In this document: positions 1 through 6,281 of the stretch, piece by piece | Layout of the letters: every line of letters starts with the position of its first letter | Position numbering within the stretch: position 1 is the stretch's first letter | Assembly (NCBI GenBank): GCA_902803795.1 | Contig: CADCRC010000127.1 | Span: forward strand, 1-10,822 | DNA: 10,822 nt | Direction: 5' to 3' | Source of the DNA: an uncultured Erysipelotrichaceae bacterium | Lineage (GTDB): Bacteria; Bacillota_I; Bacilli_A; RF39; UBA660 | Translations under genes and position numbers: made by a program | The notes under the pieces: model-generated | What the model was told of the DNA's origin: nothing | Databases searched by the model: none | What the model saw: only the letters and a program-made list of their open reading frames with translations

Positions 1-1548
1 AGGATTAGGAGTATCAGTAATATTAGAAATATTTTCATTAGAAACATTTTGTTTTATTGTAATAACTGAATTTGAGTTATTAGAATCATCACTTTTATCA
101 CTATTTATTAAATCTTTATCATCAGGTGTATATACTGCATCAATTTCATCTTCAATTTCAATAGTTTTATATACTTCATCAAAAGAAGTTAATCCATCCA
201 ATACCTTTCCTAGTGCATCTTGAAGAAGTGTAATAGTTTTATTAGTATAAACAAGTTTAGCAAGTTCATCTTTTTCAATATTTTCATCATTAATAGCGGA
301 TCTTAAGTCATCATCTAATTCTAAAACTTCTTGAAAAGCAAGACGACCTTTATATCCACCTCTACAATTAGGACATCCCTCTTTATTAGCATCCCACATC
401 TCTTCAATATCTTTATGCATGTATTTTTTAAATATTTTCTTTTCATATTGAGTAGTAGCTCTTTTTACTTTACATTTTGGACATAACATTTTAGCTAGTC
501 TTTGAGAAATAATACCAGACAATGCTGTTGAAAGAAGATAACGTTCTACATCCATATCAAGCAAACGCTCAATCGTAGAAAGAGAATTATTAGTATGGAT
601 AGTTGATAAAACAAGATGTCCAGTAATAGAAGCACGAATTGCAATTTGTGCAGTCTCAGAATCACGAATTTCTCCAATAAGTATTATATTTGGATCTTGA
701 CGTAAAATAGATCTTAAAGCCGTAGCAAAAGTCATACCTATCTCAGCATTTACTTGTACTTGATTTATACCCTCGATATTCATTTCAATTGGATCTTCAA
801 CTGTAATAATATTTGTTTCCGGTTTATTCAATCCTTGTAATACAGAATAAGTTGTCGTAGATTTACCAGAACCTGTAGCTCCAGTTACCAAAATAATACC
901 ATTTGGAAGTTCCATCATTCTTTTTAATTTTTTTAAGTTATCTGGATTGAAACCTAATGAATCAACTCCATGTAATGATCTAGAATAATCTAAAATACGA
1001 ATAACTATTTTTTCACCCTCATTAACAGGAAGTGAAGAAACACGCATATCTAAAAATGTACCACCAAAGTTTCCCTTTATAGAACCATCTTGTGGCAATC
1101 TTGATTCAGTAATGTTCATATTAGCTAACAATTTTAAACGGGTAGTTAAATTACGTTCATAAGCTTTTGGAATAAAAGAATAATCTTGGCATTCACCATC
1201 TATTCTAAATCTAACCATCATTCCATCTTCACGTGGATCAAAATGTATATCAGAAGCACCTTTTTTTGATGCATTAACAATTATAATATCAGCTATTTGA
1301 GTTATTGGAGTACGAGAAAAATCAAAAACAACTTTGGAATTATTAAGATTTTTTTCTTGATTTTGAGATATCTGCATTACCTGAGGTCGTTGTATATTAG
1401 AAATTTTTTCTTTTGGAACTTGTTGCATATTTTGAATTTGTTTTCCTTGAGGTTGTTGTATATTCATATTATGATTTGATTGCACTACGCCACTATTCTG
1501 CATTTTTTGTGCAGTAGTAATCACTTGCGCTTGCGATTGCTGGTTCAT
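1..1548 (-). CDS. pilB: PilB/GspE-family type IV pilus assembly ATPase (3' end beyond window)
   Basis: This is a hexameric secretion ATPase that powers polymerisation of type IV pilin-like fibres from the cytoplasmic face. 516 codons are present and the frame is still open at base 1. The ATPase core starts near residue 77, with the usual N2 segment including SDIHFDP. Walker A GATGSGKST is at residues 223-231. Walker B ILIGEIRD carries catalytic Glu293. The His box ITGHLVLSTIHT includes His311. A zinc-binding four-Cys site is formed by CPKC (356-359) and CPNC (392-395), which is typical of PilB/GspE and absent from PilT. The MshEN/N1 domain of full PilB is missing; a Gln/Asn-rich tail of about 70 residues takes its place. 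After about residue 460 there is a low-complexity acidic/Asn-rich tail. ATG 1548 is chosen because AGAGGTGA lies 5 nt upstream; the ATG six bases further upstream is out of frame. The gene diverges from the prepilin operon. GspE, ComGA or PilB naming is open; the family is secure. Confidence 0.95.
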   Translation of the reverse strand, partial: MNQQSQAQVITTAQKMQNSGVVQSNHNMNIQQPQGKQIQNMQQVPKEKISNIQRPQVMQISQNQEKNLNNSKVVFDFSRTPITQIADIIIVNASKKGASDIHFDPREDGMMVRFRIDGECQDYSFIPKAYERNLTTRLKLLANMNITESRLPQDGSIKGNFGGTFLDMRVSSLPVNEGEKIVIRILDYSRSLHGVDSLGFNPDNLKKLKRMMELPNGIILVTGATGSGKSTTTYSVLQGLNKPETNIITVEDPIEMNIEGINQVQVNAEIGMTFATALRSILRQDPNIILIGEIRDSETAQIAIRASITGHLVLSTIHTNNSLSTIERLLDMDVERYLLSTALSGIISQRLAKMLCPKCKVKRATTQYEKKIFKKYMHKDIEEMWDANKEGCPNCRGGYKGRLAFQEVLELDDDLRSAINDENIEKDELAKLVYTNKTITLLQDALGKVLDGLTSFDEVYKTIEIEDEIDAVYTPDDKDLINSDKSDDSNNSNSVITIKQNVSNENISNITDTPNP

Positions 1549-1616
1549 ACATTCACCTCTTTTTATTCTTTTATTTTTTTATACTCATTTATATGGTAAT
1601 TTATCTTTTTTTATTA

Positions 1617-1622
1617 TATAAT
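1617..1622 (+). promoter_or_regulatory. Likely -10 element of the rightward prepilin operon
   Basis: TATAAT at 1617-1622 is the best -10 upstream of the first prepilin. It overlaps the -10 of the divergent ATPase promoter inside the palindrome ATTATATAAT (1613-1622). No good -35 hexamer is found 16-18 nt upstream (TGGTAA at 17 nt), so the rightward promoter may be weak or dependent on an activator. The predicted start is near 1629. Confidence 0.45.
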
Positions 1623-1626
1623 AAAT

Positions 1627-1641
1627 TTGATAAGATATCAA
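1627..1641. repeat. 15-bp palindrome, possible operator between the divergent genes
   Basis: TTGATA-AGA-TATCAA is a perfect inverted repeat with 6-bp arms. It covers the -35 hexamer of the leftward promoter and the predicted start point of the rightward one, just 5' of the prepilin ribosome-binding site. A dimeric regulator bound here could affect both directions. The regulatory role is inferred; one arm is explained by being a -35 hexamer. Confidence 0.35.
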
Positions 1642-1646
1642 GGAAA

Positions 1647-1652
1647 GAAGGA
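1647..1652 (+). promoter_or_regulatory. Ribosome-binding site setting a TTG start
   Basis: GAAGGA lies 8 nt before TTG 1661. Only this start gives the short basic leader required of a prepilin, so the site and the prepilin motif together fix a TTG start. Confidence 0.65.
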
Positions 1653-1660
1653 TATAAATT

Positions 1661-2536
1661 TTGAAAATAGTTAATAAAAAGGGATTTGTATTAGTTGAAA
1701 CATTAGTAGTAACAACATTTATAATGGTTATTATATCTGTAGTTTATACAAATTATTTTCCATTAATTGCTGAATATAATATTAGAGAATCATATGATGA
1801 TGTAGATGGAAAATTTTCTGCATATTGGATTAAAGAATTTATTGTATCCGATTTTTTTAACTTGTGTCAAAAAAACTTAAGCAGTGATATGACATCAATA
1901 AATCCTTCATATACTAATTCAGATGATATTACTAAAGAAAATAGATGCACTGGAAAAAATCTTTCTTCATCTGAAGAAGATCAAAAATACAATCTAGAAA
2001 ACAAGACAATCAAAACAATTATAGACCAACATGGATACTATGAGTTTAAATGTAGTTCAATAAAAAATGCTGAATATGTAAGTGAATGTAATCAAATAGT
2101 ATCAGCATTAGAAATCAAACATATGTATATTACAAAATATACACTTGCAGGATATGATCCTAATGAAGATATAGTTCCTAATGATCCAAATAATAGAGAT
2201 GCATGGAAGAATTGGATAAGCAAAGGAGATCCAAATTATGTGTTTTTTAAAGAAGTAGCAAAAGAAAACACTTGTCATCAATTTGACACTGCATTTACTG
2301 AATATGTAAATTATCTTCCAAAATATTTTAAAAGAAATAGTACAACAGGTATTATGTCTGCTGGATATAGAGTTATAATAGAAATGTATAGAACAAATCA
2401 TAATAATGATACAACAGGAACATATTCAGGATTAGGAGAAGATATTGATCCTAATATGGAAGATGACTATTATGCATTTAGTGAAATGGAAATACCACTT
2501 GAATGTAATAGTTGTGGAAATTCCACATGCATTTAG
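1661..2536 (+). CDS. Cysteine-rich type IV prepilin-like protein (TTG start)
   Basis: This is a type IV pilin-like subunit, to be cleaved by prepilin peptidase and assembled by the divergently encoded ATPase. The class III signal is clear: basic leader MKIVNKKG, cleavage expected after Gly8 before Phe9, Glu at mature position 5 (Glu13), then a hydrophobic helix to about residue 34. The TTG start preserves the short leader; the next in-frame ATG lies inside the hydrophobic helix and would destroy the motif. The exported domain of about 255 residues resembles no family I can name. It has eight Cys, three of them in the last ten residues (CNSCGNSTC), consistent with disulfides. At 291 residues it is long for a major pilin (commonly about 100-170), so a minor or tip subunit is possible. 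Its stop codon overlaps the ribosome-binding site of the next gene, which implies coupled expression. Confidence 0.85.
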   Translation: MKIVNKKGFVLVETLVVTTFIMVIISVVYTNYFPLIAEYNIRESYDDVDGKFSAYWIKEFIVSDFFNLCQKNLSSDMTSINPSYTNSDDITKENRCTGKNLSSSEEDQKYNLENKTIKTIIDQHGYYEFKCSSIKNAEYVSECNQIVSALEIKHMYITKYTLAGYDPNEDIVPNDPNNRDAWKNWISKGDPNYVFFKEVAKENTCHQFDTAFTEYVNYLPKYFKRNSTTGIMSAGYRVIIEMYRTNHNNDTTGTYSGLGEDIDPNMEDDYYAFSEMEIPLECNSCGNSTCI

Positions 2537-2546
2537 GAGGTAATAT

Positions 2547-4067
2547 ATGAAGAAAATTAATAACAAAGGTATTACTATGATAGAAATAATTGTAGTATTT
2601 ATATTAACATCTACAATTACTATCTCAATGTATAAAACAATTCTTGCATTTAAAGAAAAACAAGATCAAGAAGAGAAAAAAGAAAAAATAACTACATATA
2701 AAAATTTAGTAACAAACGATATACAAATGGATATTATAAAAAAGAAACTAGTTGACGTACAAATATATGTGGGAGGACAACAACAATTATATGCAAATAA
2801 AGTTGTTGGAAAATATGATGCAAACGGAAAAGAATATGGTGTAGATAATTATTATTGTGAATATAATAATGAAAATACGACTTTAAATAATAATTGTGCA
2901 ATGTATGTTGCTATATTAAAATTTCAAGATGGATCTTTAAAAAAATTACAAATAAAACAACAACTTGCAGCACAAATTGAAGAATTTGTAATATATAAAG
3001 ACCCAGAAGAAGCAACAGGAAATGATACAGGAGAAATAACAAATCCAGTAGGAGAAGATCCTAATTCAAAAGTAAACGATTCTTTTGAAATTTTATATGG
3101 AGATTATACTTCAGCAACCAATCATGCACAAAGAGAAGCAAATTTTATAGATAGAGCAGAAAATTATACACCGCCATTTTTAGGATATTCAAGAAATAAT
3201 TATAATAAAAAAGTATTTGATTTAAGATTAGAAAATGTAAAACTTTCAGTTATTAATAATACTTTTACTGCATATCTAGGAATGAATTATCCAGATCTAG
3301 GAGAAAGATATTCTATTAATATAGTGGCTCCACTTCAATTTACGGTATCAACTTCAACCAAATATTTCTACTACACTGGAGTACAACAAGATTATATAAT
3401 TCAAAAAACAGGTGTATATAGACTTAAGGCGTGCGGAGCATCAGGAGGTGGAAATAAAATAAGTGAAAATCAAGGATCTATTGGTGGAAGTGGAGGATGT
3501 GTTGAAGCATATAGACGTTTTAATATGAATGATTCTATTAAAATTTTTGTAGGTGGAACAACAACTAATGCAACAGGAGGAACAAACGGAAATAGCATAG
3601 CTGATTCTGGAAAAGGTGGAGATGGAAAAGAGCCTGGATTTGGAGGCGGAGCATCTTCTGAAATTTGGCTAAATAATTCAAGACTAATTGTAGGAGCCGG
3701 CGGCGGTGGTTCGGATAACAATGATAATACAGATACAGAACTAGATAATGAAGAAAAGCCATTTTTTGATGGATCAGGTGGAAGAGGTGGAGGAAACTAT
3801 TGCGGAGAAGCAAAAGTCAACGGAAACTATAAAACATTATCAAATAATTGTAACTCTACATCTAATGGAGCAAACGCTACAACTTCTGGAGCTGGTGGTG
3901 GAGGCGGTGGCTTTCTTGGAGGAAATACCGACAATAACACAAATGGCGGGGGATGTGGAGGTACATCATACATAAACACTTCTGATGGCGTATTTGATGG
4001 AATAACAGGAATTGATACAAATATAGGAAACGGATACATATATATATCTTTAGTTTCAGAAGAATAA
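2547..4067 (+). CDS. Prepilin with C-terminal ALK/LTK-type glycine-rich domain
   Basis: This is a predicted pilus subunit with a large surface domain. The N-terminus is a prepilin signal: MKKINNKG, cleavage after Gly8, Glu at mature position 5 (Glu13), hydrophobic helix to about residue 32. A middle region (about 33-270) has two close Cys and is otherwise unrecognised. From about residue 272 to the end (506) the sequence follows the glycine-rich domain known from receptor kinases ALK and LTK and from many Firmicutes surface proteins (Pfam family ALK_LTK_GRD as I recall it). The ordered elements are FYYTGVQQDY with KTGVYRLKACGASGGG, GGSGGCVEAYRRF, IKIFVGG, GFGGGASSEIW, RLIVGAGGGGS, GAGGGGGGFLGG and GGGCGGTSYI. 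Five Cys lie in this domain. AGGAGG sits 6 nt before the ATG. It is second in an operon with another prepilin and a protease. The prepilin and Gly-rich calls are strong; the function (adhesion, ligand binding) is inference. Confidence 0.9.
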   Translation: MKKINNKGITMIEIIVVFILTSTITISMYKTILAFKEKQDQEEKKEKITTYKNLVTNDIQMDIIKKKLVDVQIYVGGQQQLYANKVVGKYDANGKEYGVDNYYCEYNNENTTLNNNCAMYVAILKFQDGSLKKLQIKQQLAAQIEEFVIYKDPEEATGNDTGEITNPVGEDPNSKVNDSFEILYGDYTSATNHAQREANFIDRAENYTPPFLGYSRNNYNKKVFDLRLENVKLSVINNTFTAYLGMNYPDLGERYSINIVAPLQFTVSTSTKYFYYTGVQQDYIIQKTGVYRLKACGASGGGNKISENQGSIGGSGGCVEAYRRFNMNDSIKIFVGGTTTNATGGTNGNSIADSGKGGDGKEPGFGGGASSEIWLNNSRLIVGAGGGGSDNNDNTDTELDNEEKPFFDGSGGRGGGNYCGEAKVNGNYKTLSNNCNSTSNGANATTSGAGGGGGGFLGGNTDNNTNGGGCGGTSYINTSDGVFDGITGIDTNIGNGYIYISLVSEE

Positions 4068-4098
4068 ATAATATATTAACAAGATAGGGGGAATTTAA

Positions 4099-5115
4099 AT
4101 GAAAAAAACAATTAATTCAATAATTAACATTTTAGTTGAAGAACATAGATTTATAATATTTCTAATAGTATTATATATAACACTATCATTTCCATTAAAT
4201 ATATATATTTTAACAGGAGGAGATATAAGTGATATTTCAAATAGAATTGAAATAGAAGATTCATATAAAATAAAAGGAAGTTATAACATATCATATGTAA
4301 CAGAAATGAAAGCAAACACTATGTCATATATATTAAGCTATATAATTCCAAACTGGAAAAGAATAGAAATTAAATCATATCAATATGACGACTCAGAAAC
4401 AATGGAAGATATTAATACAAGATCATATTTAGATTTAGATAATGCAAATTCTAATGCAATATACTATGCATATAAACTATCAGGTAAAAATATAGATATA
4501 ATGGACACCCACATATATGTAACAGCAACATATTCAGAATTTAAAAACAATCTAAAAGTAGGAGACGAAATACTATCAATAGATGATAAAGAATTTGATG
4601 ATATATCAAAATATTCTGAATATATAAGTAATCTAAATGAAAATGATGATGTAACAATAAAAATATTAAGAAATAAAAAAGAAAAGGTAGTAACATGTAA
4701 ACTAAAAAAAGTAAATGATAGAATAATGTTAGGAGTTTCACTAGATATTGTTAGAGATTATAAGACAACGCCTAAAATAGATTTAAATTTTGAAGCAAAT
4801 GAATCAGGCCCTTCAGCAGGATTAATAACAACTCTATATATCTATGATAAACTAACAAAAAAAGATTATACAAAAGGACTTAAAATAGCTGGGTCAGGAA
4901 CAATAGAATCAGATGGTTCTATAGGACAAATAGGTGAAGTTTCATATAAACTATTAGGTGCTGCATCAAGAAAGGCAGATGTATTTATAGTCGCCAAAGG
5001 AGAGAACTATAAAGAATGTTTAAAAACAAAAAAGGAAAACAACTTAAAAATTAAAATAATTGGAGTATCAAATATAGAAGAAGCAGTAAAAGAATTAAAA
5101 AAATTAAAGAAATAA
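4099..5115 (+). CDS. Membrane-anchored PDZ-Lon serine protease, YlbL/SepM-like
   Basis: This is a predicted membrane-bound, outward-facing serine protease. One N-terminal membrane segment (about residues 18-39) is followed by a linker, a PDZ domain (about 134-215, with LKVGDEILSIDDKEF) and a C-terminal Lon-type (S16) protease domain. The catalytic dyad appears intact: Ser239 in ESGPSAGL and Lys284 in SYKLLGAA, 45 residues apart, matching the spacing in Lon. AGSGTIESDGSIGQIG between them is also typical. The length of 338 fits the family (about 340). Characterised relatives process the competence peptide in Streptococcus mutans (SepM) or act in quality control of a division inhibitor in Bacillus subtilis (YlbL). 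It starts 31 nt after the prepilin with a strong AGGGGGA 6 nt upstream and ends just before a terminator, so it is the last gene of the pilin operon. Pilin maturation or turnover is a possible job, inferred from context only. Confidence 0.9.
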   Translation: MKKTINSIINILVEEHRFIIFLIVLYITLSFPLNIYILTGGDISDISNRIEIEDSYKIKGSYNISYVTEMKANTMSYILSYIIPNWKRIEIKSYQYDDSETMEDINTRSYLDLDNANSNAIYYAYKLSGKNIDIMDTHIYVTATYSEFKNNLKVGDEILSIDDKEFDDISKYSEYISNLNENDDVTIKILRNKKEKVVTCKLKKVNDRIMLGVSLDIVRDYKTTPKIDLNFEANESGPSAGLITTLYIYDKLTKKDYTKGLKIAGSGTIESDGSIGQIGEVSYKLLGAASRKADVFIVAKGENYKECLKTKKENNLKIKIIGVSNIEEAVKELKKLKK

Positions 5116-5138
5116 CATGAAATTTTAAAGCAAATAAA

Positions 5139-5171
5139 AAAACCAAGATATAGAAAAAACATCTTGGTTTT
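5139..5171 (+). terminator. Intrinsic terminator ending the prepilin operon
   Basis: An 11-bp perfect stem (AAAACCAAGAT at 5139-5149, ATCTTGGTTTT at 5161-5171) encloses an 11-nt loop. The right arm ends in four T, with more A/T after it, and an A run precedes the left arm. It lies 24 nt past the protease stop codon. The U tract is short, so some readthrough into the next operon is possible. Confidence 0.75.
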
Positions 5172-5179
5172 ATAATAAA

Positions 5180-5208
5180 TTGATAATATAAAAAAAATGT
5201 AGTATCAT
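5180..5208 (+). promoter_or_regulatory. Promoter of the four-gene surface-protein operon
   Basis: TTGATA (5180-5185), a 17-nt spacer and TATCAT (5203-5208) place the start near 5215, just ahead of the ribosome-binding site AGGATG (5218-5223), giving a very short leader. The better-looking TATAAT at 5212-5217 has no -35 at suitable distance and would start transcription past the ribosome-binding site. Confidence 0.55.
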
Positions 5209-5230
5209 TAATATAATAGGATGTGTTCAT

Positions 5231-6280
5231 ATGAATAATAAATTATATAACATTATAAATAATTTATTAATATGTATAATTATAATATTAATATTTATAA
5301 TAATAATGCTACTTATTGTCAAAAATACAAGTATAACTAAATTAAATACAAATAAATATGATGATGGAAATATAGTAGAAAAACAAGAACAAGAAGAAAC
5401 CCCAACTAGGTCAAAATATCAAACATCAATAACATTTGATAATTATTATGATAATAGCAATGTAAAAACAGTAAAAGATGCATACAAACTAATAGTTGAC
5501 GATTCTGTTAATCAAAAATCTTCATGTCCTAAAGAAATATTAGATATAGAAAATGAAATAATAGAAAAATATGATATAAGTGCAGTTAATCTATGTGAGC
5601 TAGATATTAATTTAGCAAATAAAATAAAAGATATTATTGATACCATATATAATGATTACCCACTAGCAAGAGGATATTTAACAAATCTTACAATAGGAAA
5701 TCTAACAATGGATGAATCAAATATTGTAGCCTTCTTTCAATCAAGTAGATTATTTTCACTAACAAAGAAAGATGCTAGAATTTATAAAATGATTATGTTA
5801 TTAAATTCAAGATATTTTTTAAACACAACTCTTTTATCAGCATCAAGTAGAAATGCTGGTGAAACAGGATGGTGGCCTAGAAATACAAATGAAGTTTCAG
5901 TAGTTATACACGAATTAGGACATTATCTATCATTTCTATCATCACTTCAAAAACACAATTATAATTTAAAAATATTAATATCAAAAAAAGATTCTCCAGA
6001 ATATTATGAAATAATATCAAATTTTTCTAGTGGAAAAGATTCATATGATTTAATAAATGAAGCATACAATAAATTTATAAAAGACACAAATTCAAATGCA
6101 ACATTTGATAATTTTAGAAGAAGTATATCAGAGTATGCTATTGCAAAAGATAAAAAAGGCAATTATATATATGATGAGACTATTGCTGAAGCATTTCATG
6201 ATGTTTATTTAAATAAGGAATCAGCAAGACCAGCAAGTATATATATAGTAAATGAATTAAAACAATATTTAGGTGGTTAA
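5231..6280 (+). CDS. Membrane-anchored zinc metallopeptidase (HELGH)
   Basis: This is a predicted extracellular zinc protease tethered by one N-terminal membrane segment (about residues 11-31), followed by a charged linker. The active site is VIHELGHYLSF, with His227, Glu228 and His231. A likely third zinc ligand lies in DETIAEAFHD near the C-terminus (Glu316 or Glu320), the gluzincin arrangement. The segments GYLTNLTIGN and GWWPRNTNEVSVV before the active site resemble the layout of anthrax-lethal-factor-like peptidases and of HExxH domains in some phage MuF-type proteins. I cannot assign the family by eye. Two Cys in the outer part may pair. AGGATG is 7 nt upstream of the ATG. It is first in a tight operon: the next start is 1 nt past its stop. 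No signal-peptidase site is evident, so anchoring is favoured over release. Metallopeptidase is well supported; the substrate is unknown. Confidence 0.82.
   Translation: MNNKLYNIINNLLICIIIILIFIIIMLLIVKNTSITKLNTNKYDDGNIVEKQEQEETPTRSKYQTSITFDNYYDNSNVKTVKDAYKLIVDDSVNQKSSCPKEILDIENEIIEKYDISAVNLCELDINLANKIKDIIDTIYNDYPLARGYLTNLTIGNLTMDESNIVAFFQSSRLFSLTKKDARIYKMIMLLNSRYFLNTTLLSASSRNAGETGWWPRNTNEVSVVIHELGHYLSFLSSLQKHNYNLKILISKKDSPEYYEIISNFSSGKDSYDLINEAYNKFIKDTNSNATFDNFRRSISEYAIAKDKKGNYIYDETIAEAFHDVYLNKESARPASIYIVNELKQYLGG
6271..6276 (+). promoter_or_regulatory. Ribosome-binding site choosing ATG 6282 over GTG 6273
   Basis: AGGTGG lies 5 nt before ATG 6282. The in-frame GTG at 6273 falls inside this site and has no site of its own, so the protein begins MKKYIL, which also gives a normal signal peptide. 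The site lies within the last codons of the metallopeptidase gene. Confidence 0.75.
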
Positions 6281-6281
6281 C

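Larger units (their letters stand above)
1613..1641 (-). promoter_or_regulatory. Promoter of the leftward ATPase gene
   Basis: Read on the minus strand, TTGATA (1641-1636) is followed after exactly 17 nt by TATAAT (1618-1613), a near-consensus sigma-A promoter. Transcription would start near 1606, giving a 5' leader of about 58 nt before the ATPase start codon. No riboswitch-like structure is visible in that leader. Confidence 0.7.

Noticed and set aside
1297..1479. 60-codon plus-strand open frame inside the ATPase gene
   Set aside because: It lies antisense to the clearly coding N-terminal part of the ATPase, has no ribosome-binding site and no similarity that I recognise.
3420..4000. Repetitive GGA/GGT-rich DNA as a tandem repeat or CRISPR-like array
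   Set aside because: The repetition comes from Gly codons in one continuous frame. There is no constant repeat unit and no regular spacing.
3470..4039. Pro-rich and His/Leu-rich minus-strand open frames and an alternative plus frame
   Set aside because: They are shadows of the glycine-rich coding region (GGN codons read as Pro on the other strand), with no ribosome-binding sites or recognisable domains.
5212..5217. TATAAT as -10 for the four-gene operon
   Set aside because: The nearest -35 (TTGATA at 5180) would be 26 nt away and the start would fall after the ribosome-binding site; TATCAT at 5203 has 17-nt spacing.
6273..6281. GTG start giving the longer form MVNMKKY of the pseudo-protease
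   Set aside because: The GTG lies within the ribosome-binding site for ATG 6282 and would put extra residues before a normal signal peptide.
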